A DNA stretch of 64,000 nt from Flavobacteria bacterium RIFCSPLOWO2_12_FULL_35_11 (GTDB taxonomy: Bacteria > Bacteroidota > Bacteroidia > Flavobacteriales > Flavobacteriaceae): the NCBI GenBank assembly GCA_001800975.1, contig MGWK01000056.1, positions 1 through 64,000 on the forward strand, read 5' to 3'. The translations under genes were made by a program, and so were the position numbers. Under the pieces are notes generated by a model. That model had not been told where the DNA came from, did not search any database, and was given only the letters and a program-made list of their open reading frames with translations. Each line of letters opens with the position of its first letter. Positions within the stretch are counted from its first letter, which is position 1. Shown here piece after piece: positions 42,537-52,193 of the stretch.

Positions 42537-43916
42537 TTATTTTAAGAGGTCTTTTTTAGACAGAAAAAACAAATTCTTATTGATGAAATACTGTCGTATT
42601 CTTTTGTCTTCTTCAGATTTTTTAGACTGAATAATATCTCCGTTAAAACTGAGAAGCGTTTTAATTTTTAGGTTAATTTCTTCGAGTTTCTGAACTTTTA
42701 TTCGCTCATTATGGGCGGCGCTGTATTGCTTTTCTTCCACCAAGCTTAATATTTTATTGGAGCTTACCGCCGTTCCCGAAGCCAACAATCTTAAAATCTC
42801 CATCGCTTTTTGGTCGAACTCGATAAATTTATTTTGATGCCGCAAACCATTGTCCAACAAAACAATTTTCTTCCTTTTTTTGAATTGCTTAAAACCAAAA
42901 TTTGCCAAAAGTGCAGTAAACAGTAAGCCGGCGACCAAAGAAAAAGATCCTTTTAATAAATTATAATTGCTGTAAAAAGGTTTATCGGAAATGAATTCGC
43001 CTATAAATTCATTTTCACTGGCACTTTTTAAATAGACTTCATTATTATTATCTTCTTTACTATAAAAGAAAAAATAAAAACGATCATTCAAAAAATAATG
43101 ATTTAAAGATGCGATCACATTATGGGAATATTTACCATGTTTAAATTTTATGTATTTGTTATTGCCCAAATCTATGATTGATATTCCATTGGTATAAAGT
43201 ACCAATAAAGATTTTTTATACCGAATTGGATGGGGAAAATGAGTTAAATCAATTAATTCACTTGTTCCCAAATAACGCCATTCATTCAATTTCAAATTGT
43301 ATTTCCATACTTCATTGTTAAAATACATTTCCGTTTTATTAAAATCGTCAATGCTTTTACCGTTAAAAATATAGGCGTTATCATGATCCAAAATATACAA
43401 TCCGTCAAAAGTTCCCTTGGGTACTTCTTTAGAATTAACTGGACTTATGGTTTCCCATTCCAACAAATCGGTATCAAAATAGGTGAAGAAATTTCTTGCG
43501 CTCCAAAAACCATAACCACCATATCTTACTATTTTATCATCATAAACAAAGATGCTGGAATTGATTTGCATTTTATGGTTAAAAGAATTGTCAACGCGTA
43601 CAATCGTATCATTCTGCAATTTATATACTATTCCACCCTGAGTATGCACAAAATAATAGTTAGAATTCACCAACACAGGTTTGCAGCCCATGAATTCAAA
43701 TTGCGGGTCAACAACAATTTTTACGCTGTCTATTTCAAAAGTTTCCAGATCTATTTTTTTGTAGTAATCCTTAAAAAAAACGAAGATGGCATTATTTGCG
43801 CTGTCCAATGAAGTGTGGGATATTTCATCATGTTTACCAACATAAACCGATTGTGAAAAGGTCAACGTTGTAATTAGAAATAAACCCGCGGTTAAAATCT
43901 TGTTCTTTAACATCAT
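42537..43916 (-). CDS. Membrane-bound propeller sensor with cytoplasmic winged-helix-like domain
   Basis: A 459-residue protein. A signal peptide (about 1-21) is followed by a roughly 290-residue beta-propeller or kelch-like domain (repeated W-x-Y/T and G-x-Y strands; ARNFFTYFDTDLLEW, VWKYNLKLNEWRYLG). A transmembrane segment lies at about 325-345. The C-terminal 110 residues have FIEFDQKAMEILRLLASGTAVSS and NERIKVQKLEEIN, which look like a winged helix. Periplasmic sensor, membrane and DNA-binding output would make a one-component regulator. No obvious target gene is adjacent. Confidence 0.65.
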   Translation of the reverse strand: MMLKNKILTAGLFLITTLTFSQSVYVGKHDEISHTSLDSANNAIFVFFKDYYKKIDLETFEIDSVKIVVDPQFEFMGCKPVLVNSNYYFVHTQGGIVYKLQNDTIVRVDNSFNHKMQINSSIFVYDDKIVRYGGYGFWSARNFFTYFDTDLLEWETISPVNSKEVPKGTFDGLYILDHDNAYIFNGKSIDDFNKTEMYFNNEVWKYNLKLNEWRYLGTSELIDLTHFPHPIRYKKSLLVLYTNGISIIDLGNNKYIKFKHGKYSHNVIASLNHYFLNDRFYFFFYSKEDNNNEVYLKSASENEFIGEFISDKPFYSNYNLLKGSFSLVAGLLFTALLANFGFKQFKKRKKIVLLDNGLRHQNKFIEFDQKAMEILRLLASGTAVSSNKILSLVEEKQYSAAHNERIKVQKLEEINLKIKTLLSFNGDIIQSKKSEEDKRIRQYFINKNLFFLSKKDLLK

Positions 43917-44048
43917 AACTCAAATATACACAAAATACAGTTTGTGAGATGAAAAAAATAATCATCTCATTATAATGCGAGATTGTATTTTAACGAAATG
44001 ATGTTCATAAATTCGCCTCATTCATTTGGTTTTAAAACATTTAAATTT

Positions 44049-44183
44049 ATGAAAAAGATTTTACTTATTACCATTAACCAAATTCAGCAGAAAACCACCC
44101 AAATAGCAATCATTGGTTTGTTGATTCTTTTTGTGATGATTTCAAGCCTCTATTTGATGTACACCGTTTTTAGCAACATTTAA
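44049..44183 (+). CDS. Small single-pass membrane protein
   Basis: A 44-residue protein with one transmembrane segment (QIAIIGLLILFVMISSLYLM) after a short basic tail MKKILLITINQIQQK. The start at 44049 removes an unlikely upstream extension. A hairpin terminator follows 78 bases later. Plausible as a small membrane peptide; no family. Confidence 0.45.
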   Translation: MKKILLITINQIQQKTTQIAIIGLLILFVMISSLYLMYTVFSNI

Positions 44184-44260
44184 TTGTTTGCTTAAAGAGA
44201 AAAAAATTATGAAAAAGTAATTTTTGGAAAATTGCAATTAATCAAAAGAAAAAGAAAAAT

Positions 44261-44286
44261 TACCCTCAGTTTTATGATTGGGGGTA
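44261..44286 (+). terminator. Hairpin terminator
   Basis: TACCCTCA pairs with TGGGGGTA (one G-T pair), then TTTT. It lies downstream of the small membrane protein gene. Confidence 0.6.
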
Positions 44287-44340
44287 TTTTATGAAATTGC
44301 ATTTTAACCTTAGAAAATTAAAAAAGCACCAGTGAAAATA

Positions 44341-44383
44341 AAATAAACACTTGTCCTTTTTAAAAAAGTACAAGTGTTTATTT
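44341..44383 (-). terminator. Long hairpin terminator for the ABC exporter gene
   Basis: Perfect 14-bp arms AAATAAACACTTGT and ACAAGTGTTTATTT lie just past the exporter stop codon. Confidence 0.75.
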
Positions 44384-44403
44384 AAACTATTTTTAGGAAG
44401 TTT

Positions 44404-46140
44404 TTAAATCCTGCTTTGGTAAGTATATAAATCGTAATACCTGCCTTGTTTGGCAATCAATTCTTCGTGTCGTCCCTGTTCAACAATATTTCCGTTTTCA
44501 ATCACCAAAATTTGATCCGCTTTTTGAATGGTGCTTAACCGGTGCGCAATTACAAAAGTGGTGCGGTCTTTCATCAAAATATGCAAACTTTTTTGGATAA
44601 AAGATTCACTTTCGGTATCCAAATTTGATGTGGCTTCATCTAAAATAATAATTTTAGGATCTGCCAGCAAAGCTCTTGCAATGGTGATTCGCTGACGCTG
44701 TCCGCCCGATAATTTAACGCCGCGTTCGCCAATTACGGTATCCAACCCGTCTTCAAATCGGTCCGTAAATTCATTCACATAAGCGCCTTTTACGGCTGCC
44801 AATAACTGTGCTTCCGTAGCATTTGGCCTTGGAAACAAAATATTTTCTCGAATGGTGCCTTCATACAAAAAATCGTCCTGAAGCACCACGCCCAAATGAC
44901 TTCTGAAACTGCTCAAATTTACGGTGGACAAGTCGATCCCGTCAACCGTAACTTTTCCTTCTGTCGGATTTAAAAATGATGCCGCCAATCCGGCTATCGT
45001 TGTTTTTCCTGAACCTGAGGAACCCACCAAAGCCGTTACGCTTCCTGATGGCGCTTTAAACGATATATGATGCAGCACTTCCTTGCTTTTTTCATAACTG
45101 AAAGAAACATCCTCAAAAACCATATCTCCAACAATCTCGTCCAAAACAATCCTTCGAATTTCCGGATCATCTTCTTCTGTCATATTCATTAATTCTTGGG
45201 TACGATCGAGTCCCGCCATCGCCTCGGTTAACTGGCTGCCAATATTGCTCATTTGCACAATTGGGGCAATCATAAAGCCCAAAAACAACGTAAAGGACAC
45301 AAATTCGCCAATGGTCATGGTGTTATTCATAATAAAATAACCGCCAATTCCCATTATGCCTGCGGAAGCCAATCCGAGCAAAAAAGTGGAAGAACTGGTA
45401 ATTAAAGCCGTAGCCGTCAAGCTCTTTTTTACATTCAAAAACAATCGTTCAACGCCTTCCTCAAAAGTTTTATTTTCCTGATTTTCGGCATTAAAACCTT
45501 TTATCACCCGAACACCGTTCAGGGTTTCTGTCAGCCTGCCCGTAACTTCGGCGCTAATTTTTCCGCGATCCCTAAAAATAGGGCGGATATAGCCAAATGC
45601 TTTCATAGCCACAATTGCAAAAATGGCAACAGGCACCAACACGAAAAAGGTCATTAAAGCATTAATTTTAATTAAAATCACCAATGAGATCACCGCAGTA
45701 ATGGAACCGCCAACCAATTGCACCAAACCGGTTCCCACCAAATTTCGGACGCCTTCAACATCGTTCATAACGCGGGAAACAAGCGCACCCGATTTATTAT
45801 TGTCGAAAAAACTGATGGGCAGCGTAAGCAGTTTCCTTTGTACTTTAGCCCTTAAAACGGAAATCAAATGCTGGGCTTCCACACTCAACAAACGCGTCAA
45901 CTCAAAGGAAGTTAACGCCTGAATTAAAATAGAAAAGCAAACCACAGCCAATAAAATTATCAATGCTTGCACATCCTTAGACGGTATTACATCATCAATC
46001 AAATTTTTACTGGCATAAGGTAGCACCAATCCGGCCAAACTTTTAGCAATGATTAAGATGATTCCAACAAGAATAATTTTCTTTCGCGGCCAAATAAATT
46101 CCTTAAAGGCCCACTTATACGATACGTTTGTTTTACTCAT
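44404..46140 (-). CDS. ABC transporter, fused permease and ATPase (MsbA-like)
   Basis: A 578-residue half-transporter exporter. Six membrane segments span about 20-310. The nucleotide-binding domain has Walker A VGSSGSGKTT, Q-loop VVLQDDFLYEGT, signature LSGGQRQR, Walker B KIIILDEATSNLD and the switch His in FVIAHRLST. It is complete and would act as a homodimer. Lipid, lipid-linked sugar or drug export are possible; the lack of neighbours gives no substrate. Confidence 0.93.
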   Translation of the reverse strand: MSKTNVSYKWAFKEFIWPRKKIILVGIILIIAKSLAGLVLPYASKNLIDDVIPSKDVQALIILLAVVCFSILIQALTSFELTRLLSVEAQHLISVLRAKVQRKLLTLPISFFDNNKSGALVSRVMNDVEGVRNLVGTGLVQLVGGSITAVISLVILIKINALMTFFVLVPVAIFAIVAMKAFGYIRPIFRDRGKISAEVTGRLTETLNGVRVIKGFNAENQENKTFEEGVERLFLNVKKSLTATALITSSSTFLLGLASAGIMGIGGYFIMNNTMTIGEFVSFTLFLGFMIAPIVQMSNIGSQLTEAMAGLDRTQELMNMTEEDDPEIRRIVLDEIVGDMVFEDVSFSYEKSKEVLHHISFKAPSGSVTALVGSSGSGKTTIAGLAASFLNPTEGKVTVDGIDLSTVNLSSFRSHLGVVLQDDFLYEGTIRENILFPRPNATEAQLLAAVKGAYVNEFTDRFEDGLDTVIGERGVKLSGGQRQRITIARALLADPKIIILDEATSNLDTESESFIQKSLHILMKDRTTFVIAHRLSTIQKADQILVIENGNIVEQGRHEELIAKQGRYYDLYTYQSRI

Positions 46141-46189
46141 ATTACTTTTTTAACGAATATCACGCCAAAATATATTAAGTGACAATTCG

Positions 46190-46345
46190 ACAGTTGTTTT
46201 TAAGTTAAATGTTGAAATGTTATATGTTATTTGTTGAAATTTTAAAAATTGAAATGTTATTGGTTGAATTGTTAATGGTTGAATTGTTAAAAATTGAATA
46301 TTGAATATATAAATAAACTTTAAACAAATAAACAGTTAAACATAT
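46190..46345. repeat. Low-complexity tandem-like repeat region
   Basis: The 243-bp gap before the DnaJ gene holds many near copies of words such as GTTGAAATGTTA and GGTTGAATTGTTA, then AAATAAACTTTAAACAAATA. The second element also occurs at about 3483-3512 and related words at 3440-3470 and 33836-33880. Confidence 0.55.
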
Positions 46346-46383
46346 TTTTCGTAAATTTAGGTAGATTTCCACAAACAAAAAAA

Positions 46384-47286
46384 ATGGCATTTATAGATTA
46401 TTATAAAATATTGGGCATTGATAAAAGTGCTTCTGCTGGTGACATTAAAAAAGCCTATCGAAAATTGGCCAGAAAATACCACCCCGATTTGAATCCTTCA
46501 GATAAAGAAGCCGAGCGGAAATTCAAAGAAATTAATGAAGCCAACGAGGTGTTGAGCAATCCTGAGAATCGCAAAAAATACGATGAACACGGAAAAGACT
46601 GGAAACATGCCGAGGAATTTGAAAAAGCAAAACAACAGCAGCGACAGTACCAGGGAAGCGGAAAACAAAGTCCGTTTGGTGATTTTGGCGGTGGCGATTA
46701 CTCCGACTTTTTTGAATCTATGTTTGGCGGACGTTCCTCAACAAGAGGCAGCACTGGCAGCAGCGTAAAATATAGAGGTCAAGACCTCAACGCTGAATTG
46801 CACCTCAACTTAAAAGACGTGTATACCACCCATCAAAGAACTTTAACAATTAATGGAAAAAACATTAGGCTTACCATCCCAGCAGGCGTAAAAAATGGGC
46901 AGGTCATAAAAATTAAAGGTCACGGCGGCGAAGGCATCAACGGCGGTCCAAAAGGAGATTTGAACATCACCTTTTCCATTGAAAACAATACCAATTTTAA
47001 ACTGGACAATGACAATTTATACACAACGGTTGATTTGGATTTGTACAAAGCCATCTTGGGTGGGGAAATTACCGTGGAGACTTTTGACGGAAAAGCAAAA
47101 TTGAAAATTGCGCCTGAAACCCAAAATGGCACCAAAGTAAAATTGAAAGGAAAAGGTTTTCCTGTTTATAAAAAAGAAGGTTCTTTTGGTGATTTATACA
47201 TTACTTATCATGTAAAAACGCCCAAAAACCTTTCGGAAAAAGAAAAACAATTGTTTACTGAACTTGCAAAATTAAGACCGTCATGA
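46384..47286 (+). CDS. cbpA: CbpA-type J-domain co-chaperone
   Basis: A 300-residue class II DnaJ protein. The J domain (1-70) has HPD at 33-35 and [15 protein letters not shown] Gly, Ser and Arg rich linker (about 85-130) follows, then two client-binding beta domains ([31 protein letters not shown]). The Cys-rich zinc region of DnaJ itself is absent, so this is CbpA-like. It overlaps cbpM by 4 bp. Confidence 0.92.
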   Translation: MAFIDYYKILGIDKSASAGDIKKAYRKLARKYHPDLNPSDKEAERKFKEINEANEVLSNPENRKKYDEHGKDWKHAEEFEKAKQQQRQYQGSGKQSPFGDFGGGDYSDFFESMFGGRSSTRGSTGSSVKYRGQDLNAELHLNLKDVYTTHQRTLTINGKNIRLTIPAGVKNGQVIKIKGHGGEGINGGPKGDLNITFSIENNTNFKLDNDNLYTTVDLDLYKAILGGEITVETFDGKAKLKIAPETQNGTKVKLKGKGFPVYKKEGSFGDLYITYHVKTPKNLSEKEKQLFTELAKLRPS

Positions 47287-47576
47287 GCAAAGAAAACTTC
47301 ATACCACTTCATAAATTATGTGAACTTTACAAGGTTGAGATGTCATTCTTCAGCAGTTTAAATGAAATTGGCCTGATTCAAATCACCACTATTGAAGAAT
47401 CAAACTATATCCATCAGGATAAAATAAACGATATTGAAAAAATGATACGGATGCACCGCGATTTGGATATTAATATTGAAGGAATTGACATTGCATTTAA
47501 TTTATTGCAGAAAATAGATGAATTGGAAAATGAAATAATCTCCATAAAAAACAGGTTAAAGATTTATGAAAACTGA
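47283..47576 (+). CDS. cbpM: CbpM chaperone modulator
   Basis: A 97-residue protein with a MerR-like helix-turn-helix half ([25 protein letters not shown]) and a C-terminal coiled coil. CbpM binds the CbpA J domain and restrains DnaK stimulation. ATGA overlap with cbpA means coupled translation, the usual arrangement. Confidence 0.88.
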   Translation: MSKENFIPLHKLCELYKVEMSFFSSLNEIGLIQITTIEESNYIHQDKINDIEKMIRMHRDLDINIEGIDIAFNLLQKIDELENEIISIKNRLKIYEN

Positions 47577-47615
47577 TTTTAAGGATAAAAATAGCAGTAA
47601 CTAAAACTACAGAAA

Positions 47616-48215
47616 ATGGAAGAATTTAAGCAAAAAAGATTCTTTAACTCAAAAAGAGTTGAATTTGAAAGTGAAGGAATCACTTTTTATTCGGGAAATT
47701 TTTTAAACGCCAAAGAAATTTTTATTCCTTTTGACGACATTCTCCCTGATGCAATTACAAAGGAAACCAAAACCAGCAGGCTCTTCCTCTGGATTACAGT
47801 AACTTCAGGTTTAATATTTAGCCTTGCTTTATGGGATATTTTTAAAATTCCTTTTGCAGTTTATATGGTAGTGGTATTTTTTTCTGGATTGATTTTCGCA
47901 GTTTTTTTATTGCTGACAATTTTCAGCAGAAAATATATGCTGTACATTACCACATTAAGCGGGTATTTAATTGATTTTTACGATAAAAACCCAAATGAAG
48001 AAGCTATGGATGAATTTCTGGAAACACTCAAAACAAAAACCTTTGCTTATCTGAAAGAAAAGTATGCCGTAATTGATATAGATTTACCTGTTGAAAAACA
48101 AATAGAAAACTTAAATTTTTTGAAAGAGCGAAATGTGATTACAGAAAAAGAATATGAAGCATTGAAAGAGAAATTGAAAAATATTAATATAGATGTTAAA
48201 GGCTTTAAATATTAA
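47616..48215 (+). CDS. Two-TM protein with SHOCT-like C-terminus
   Basis: A 199-residue protein with two membrane segments (about 60-78 and 83-106) and soluble flanks. The C-terminal FLKERNVITEKEYEALKEKL is a SHOCT motif, a short helix pair seen at the end of many membrane proteins. The N-terminal part (FNSKRVEFESEGITFYSG) looks like a bacterial PH-type domain. Function unknown. Confidence 0.7.
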   Translation: MEEFKQKRFFNSKRVEFESEGITFYSGNFLNAKEIFIPFDDILPDAITKETKTSRLFLWITVTSGLIFSLALWDIFKIPFAVYMVVVFFSGLIFAVFLLLTIFSRKYMLYITTLSGYLIDFYDKNPNEEAMDEFLETLKTKTFAYLKEKYAVIDIDLPVEKQIENLNFLKERNVITEKEYEALKEKLKNINIDVKGFKY

Positions 48216-48243
48216 AAAATAGCAAGACCCAATTAATTAAGCA

Positions 48244-48810
48244 ATGATAACTTATACAACCTCGAAAACAACAGAAGACCTTTCTGAAATAATAGATTTG
48301 CAGAATAGCAACTTACGCCAAAATTTAACAGCTGAAGAAATACAAAATCAAGGCTTTTTAACGGTGTCTTACTCTATGGAAACCCTACAAAAGATGCAAA
48401 ATAAAGAAAGACATATTATTGCAAAACACAAGGATAAAATAGTTGGATATGTGCTTGCCTTGACTGAAAAATCAAAATTGGATATTCCCGTTCTAGCTTC
48501 AATGTTTGAAACCTTCAACCAAATACAATATAATGAAAAATTGGTTTCTTCCTATAATTATATTGCCGTGGGCCAAATTTGCATTGACAAAGAATATCGT
48601 GCTCGGGGATTGTTTGACGGTTGTTATGAAACCTATAAAAACTATTTTAAAAACAAATATGATTTTGCCATTACCGAAATTGCTACGGCAAACACACGTT
48701 CAAGAGCCTCCCATAAAAGAAATGGTTTTACAGAAATTCATACTTATAAAGATTTCAATGATTTAGAATGGGTTATTGTTATTTTAGATTGGAACAATAA
48801 ACCAGCATAA
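48244..48810 (+). CDS. GNAT family N-acetyltransferase
   Basis: A 188-residue acetyltransferase. VGQICIDKEYRARGLFDGCYETY is the acetyl-CoA-binding block (Q/R-x-x-G-L variant), preceded by HKDKIVGYVLALTE and followed by ATANTRSRASHKRNGF. Substrate unknown. Confidence 0.88.
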   Translation: MITYTTSKTTEDLSEIIDLQNSNLRQNLTAEEIQNQGFLTVSYSMETLQKMQNKERHIIAKHKDKIVGYVLALTEKSKLDIPVLASMFETFNQIQYNEKLVSSYNYIAVGQICIDKEYRARGLFDGCYETYKNYFKNKYDFAITEIATANTRSRASHKRNGFTEIHTYKDFNDLEWVIVILDWNNKPA

Positions 48811-48881
48811 ATGATTACGAAATGCAACTTTTGCTAAAATCAATAGTATTTTATATTCAAGGCATTAAATGATAAAAAAAA

Positions 48882-49862
48882 ATGATTCTCGACCATAAAT
48901 TTGATTTAGGATTTTTCCCCACTCCCCTACATCGCATAAAAAACCTTTCGGAAAAATACGCTCCTTACCATATTTTCATCAAACGAGATGACCAAACCGG
49001 ACTTGCTTCCGGAGGAAACAAAACTAGAAAACTTGAATATTTAATTCAGGAAGCCTTGGAAAACGGATGCGACACGGTAATTACAGCCGGTGCGCAACAA
49101 TCCAATCATTGCCGGCAAACTGCGGCCGCCTGTGCCATTGCCAAACTGAAATGTCATTTATTGTTAGGCGGAACAGCTCCCCAGAATTATAACGGCAACT
49201 TACTGCTGTCCCATTTACTGGGCGCTCAAATTCATTTTACGGTAGAAAACAGGAAAGGTGAGGACATTTACAGCTTGAAAAACAAACTGGAATTGGAAGG
49301 TAAAAAGCCCTTTATAATTCCCTATGGCGGGTCGAACATTACGGGAGCGCTCGGATTTGTGAATGCCGTAAAAGAATTAAAAACGCAACTCATTGCCCAA
49401 AACCTTAAAATTGACTATCTGTTTTTCGCTTCCAGTTCGGGCGGCACGCAAGCCGGATTGACCTTGGGAAATGATTTGTATAATTTGAATATGAAATTGA
49501 TACCAATCGGAATTGACAAGAGCGAAACACAGGGCTTGAGCCTCGAAGAAGTGGTTCTTCATCTTGTTAATGAAGGAAAATTGCTTCTTAATCTTAAAAA
49601 AGAATATACGATTGATGAGGTGAAAATCAATAACGATTATAACGAAGCAGGCTATGGTGTCATTACCGAAAATGAAAAAGGAGCTATAAAAGAATTGGCT
49701 GAAAATGAAGGAATTCTTTTGGATCCAGTTTATACCGGACGCGCATTTTATGCAATGATGGATTATTTAAAGAAAAACAAAATCCGTTCAAACGCTAACA
49801 TTCTCTTTTGGCATACGGGCGGATTTCCTGCAAATTTTTATTATGCAGACCAATTAAAGTGA
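48882..49862 (+). CDS. PLP-dependent D-cysteine desulfhydrase/ACC deaminase-like enzyme
   Basis: A 326-residue fold-type II PLP enzyme. FFPTPLHRIKNLSE opens it, IKRDDQTGLASGGNKTRKLEYL carries the PLP-binding Lys (about residue 50), GAQQSNHCRQTAAACA and SSSGGTQAGLTLG bind substrate and phosphate, and ILFWHTGGFPANF ends it. The family releases ammonia and either pyruvate with sulfide from D-cysteine or 2-oxobutyrate from ACC; D-cysteine is more usual outside plant-associated bacteria. Confidence 0.9.
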   Translation: MILDHKFDLGFFPTPLHRIKNLSEKYAPYHIFIKRDDQTGLASGGNKTRKLEYLIQEALENGCDTVITAGAQQSNHCRQTAAACAIAKLKCHLLLGGTAPQNYNGNLLLSHLLGAQIHFTVENRKGEDIYSLKNKLELEGKKPFIIPYGGSNITGALGFVNAVKELKTQLIAQNLKIDYLFFASSSGGTQAGLTLGNDLYNLNMKLIPIGIDKSETQGLSLEEVVLHLVNEGKLLLNLKKEYTIDEVKINNDYNEAGYGVITENEKGAIKELAENEGILLDPVYTGRAFYAMMDYLKKNKIRSNANILFWHTGGFPANFYYADQLK

Positions 49863-49973
49863 TAAAAAAGTCGGTTTATGTTTTCTGGCTGCTATGGTTT
49901 AAAATCGAATATTCTAAGTTTTCAAGTTCAAATGGCACAGTTTAGAATTGGCCTAAACATAGCTTGTAAAAAA

Positions 49974-50015
49974 GAAACCCAACTAAAATCCCAATTTTAT
50001 ACAGTTATGGGTTTC
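49974..50015 (+). terminator. Hairpin terminator
   Basis: GAAACCCA pairs with TGGGTTTC across a 26-base loop, then a T-rich run. It ends the gene at 48882. Confidence 0.6.
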
Positions 50016-50060
50016 ATTTTTATTTTTTTAAAGTGTGAATGATGTAACATTTTTCAAAAG

Positions 50061-50077
50061 TTGTGTAACACCCCTCC
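50061..50077 (+). promoter_or_regulatory. GTGTAACAC motif upstream of bacterioferritin
   Basis: TTGTGTAACACCCCTCC lies 66 bases before the bacterioferritin ATG. The first 12 bases are identical to those at 53349-53360 upstream of the CsbD gene. The core GTGTAACAC is a near-palindrome, so it may be bound by a shared stress regulator. Confidence 0.45.
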
Positions 50078-50143
50078 TATTAAAGTGACGATCTTTACAC
50101 ATTCAAAAATTTATGATTTCAAATAAACTAAAATAGAGCAAAA

Positions 50144-50626
50144 ATGAAAGGAAATGCAAAATTAATTACAGTATTAAATTCGCTATTGGCCGATGAATTA
50201 ACGGCTATAAACCAGTACATGGTACATTCTGAAATGTGTGAAAACTGGGGTTACGGGAAACTTCATAGCGCTATCCGTTAGCAGGCAATGGATGAGATGC
50301 ACCATGCTGAGTGGCTAATTGAACGCATTATTTTTTTGGATGGCGCACCAACAGTGTCCAAATTGAACGCCATAAAAATTGGAAGAACAATTCCGGAAAT
50401 AATTAATAACGACAGCGACGACGAGCTTAATGCAGTAAGCGCTTACAATGATGCCATAAAACTGGCCCGTGAAGTTGGTGATCAAATCACTTCCGATTTG
50501 CTTTCCAAAATACTGGCTATGGAAGAAGGTCACGCAGATTGGGCTGAAACTCAAAACACACAAATAAATCAGATGGGTCTGGAAAATTACCTAATGAACC
50601 AAACGGCAAGTCCGGCAGTAGATTAA
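50144..50626 (+). pseudogene. bfr: Haem-type bacterioferritin interrupted by an in-frame TAG
   Basis: Read through, the frame gives 160 residues, normal for bacterioferritin. All ferroxidase ligands (Glu18, Glu51, His54, Glu94, Glu127, His130) and the haem ligand Met52 are in their standard positions. Codon 46, in the loop after helix A, is TAG (50279-50281), preceded by CGT and followed by CAG. A restart at the ATG 50288 would lack helix A and Glu18. The rest shows no decay, so the change is recent, an assembly or sequencing error, or a readthrough site. It has no separate 5' regulatory change; the promoter-proximal motif is intact. Confidence 0.85.
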
Positions 50627-50774
50627 TTCATTCCCCATTTTATTTCCAGCTTTAAATAGCACCAATTGAAATTTGAAACTGGTGATTACAAACTTATTAT
50701 CGATACCAAAGCCAAAAATAAGATTGTCATAGTTCGGTAATTAAAAAAGAAATTAAACAGAAGAAAGATAAACG

Positions 50775-50841
50775 AAGACGGGAGACAGAAGATGACAGAC
50801 GGAGTTTTATGGGTGAATATAACTGCGAACTCCCGACTTCG
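50775..50841. repeat. Inverted repeat before the alpha/beta hydrolase gene
   Basis: GAAGACGGGAG (50775-50785) and CTCCCGACTTC (50831-50841) pair with one mismatch across 45 bases. It lies just upstream of the start at 50869 and could fold in the leader. The role is unknown. Confidence 0.35.
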
Positions 50842-50868
50842 GCTTTCGTACCTTAAAAACAGAATCAC

Positions 50869-51687
50869 ATGAGACACAAAGGAAATAACATCAAATTAAC
50901 AGTAAATAACTGCAACGTAAGTTATAACGACGAAGGACCGGATGGAGCGCCAATTATTATTTTCATTCATGGTTTTCCTTTAAATAAATCCATGTGGGAC
51001 AAACAAGTGAAAGCATTAAAGGATAACTATCGCGTGATTGCTTACGATATTCGCGGACATGGGAATTCTGAAGTAGGGGCAATTGATTTTTCAATTGACC
51101 TTTTTGTGAATGATTTGCTCAGTTTTATGGATGCTTTAAAAATTGAAAAAACCATGCTGTGTGGTTTATCTATGGGCGGATATATTGCCTTAAATGCGAT
51201 TGAAAACCATCCTGGACGTTTTAAAGCACTGGTATTAAGCGACACAAATTGTAGAGCCGATACGCCAGAAGCAAAAGAAAAACGGATGAATACCATTATA
51301 AGCATCAAGGAAAACGGATTGGATAAGTTTGCCAATGATTTAATCATAAATTTATTTTCGGCAGAATCTTTTAAAAAAAATTCAGAAGAAATTCCGGTTG
51401 TAAGGGAGATGATTGTAAAAACGACCACCCAATCGCTATTCAAAAGTTTACATGCTTTAGCTGAGCGCAAGGAAACCTGCAGCAAACTGGCGGAAATAAA
51501 AATGCCTGTGCTTATTTTAGTGGGAAAAGAAGATAAAATCACGCCTCCTGAAGTTGCAAGCGCCATGCAAGAAAAAATAGAAGGTTCCCAATTAAGCATT
51601 ATTGAGCATGCAGGTCATTTAAGCAATATGGAAAATGAGGGTGAGTTCAATAGCCAACTTATGAAGTTTATTGGCAACTTAAAATAA
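50869..51687 (+). CDS. Alpha/beta hydrolase
   Basis: A 272-residue hydrolase. The oxyanion motif HGFP is at 34-37, RGHGNS follows near 62, the nucleophile elbow GLSMGG carries Ser101, and the later Asp (VGKEDKITPP) and His (EHAGHLSNME) complete the triad. No signal peptide. It resembles 3-oxoadipate enol-lactonase-like esterases, but the substrate is open. It sits in a run of stress-type genes. Confidence 0.88.
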   Translation: MRHKGNNIKLTVNNCNVSYNDEGPDGAPIIIFIHGFPLNKSMWDKQVKALKDNYRVIAYDIRGHGNSEVGAIDFSIDLFVNDLLSFMDALKIEKTMLCGLSMGGYIALNAIENHPGRFKALVLSDTNCRADTPEAKEKRMNTIISIKENGLDKFANDLIINLFSAESFKKNSEEIPVVREMIVKTTTQSLFKSLHALAERKETCSKLAEIKMPVLILVGKEDKITPPEVASAMQEKIEGSQLSIIEHAGHLSNMENEGEFNSQLMKFIGNLK

Positions 51688-51708
51688 AGTTAACTTAAGG
51701 AAGAAAAA

Positions 51709-52014
51709 ATGGAAAATAAATCAATGATTACAACAACTGACAATTTGGAACCTAACGAAATTAGAACAGATTGCCAAGGGCAAAACTCAAATAAAAATTT
51801 GGTTTATGAACACCTTGAGAATTATCTGAATTCAAGAATTCTTAAAATTACAACGATAATTAAGAATCAATATCCTGAATTGTTGGAATTTTTGAATGAA
51901 ATGCCTGTGACAATTCCTTCGGAAAAGAGTCCGGAAATTACACTTAACAACCTAAAAACATACGGCGAATCACTGAATTCTATTTTGATAAAATACGAAT
52001 TAGAACATTCCTAA
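51709..52014 (+). CDS. Small protein of unknown function
   Basis: A 101-residue soluble helical protein (HLENYLNSRILKITTIIKNQYPELLEFLNEMPVTIP). It follows the hydrolase by 21 bp, so probably shares its transcript. No motif recognised. Confidence 0.6.
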   Translation: MENKSMITTTDNLEPNEIRTDCQGQNSNKNLVYEHLENYLNSRILKITTIIKNQYPELLEFLNEMPVTIPSEKSPEITLNNLKTYGESLNSILIKYELEHS

Positions 52015-52193
52015 ATCCCAAAATTAACCAATGGGCTTATTTCAATCTGATTTAATTTCAACAAGATTTTAAAGATTAAGCCGAGCGTGAAATAAGAAAT
52101 CTTGTATCTATCCAGATTATTATAAATTGGTGGCTGAATCAATTTTGGAAACCTTCAACTTCAGCTTAGTTGATTGAATTAATAAGTGCCTAA

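Noticed and set aside
47920-48215. Second gene inside the SHOCT-like protein
   Set aside because: The SHOCT segment is the normal C-terminal tail of the same frame.
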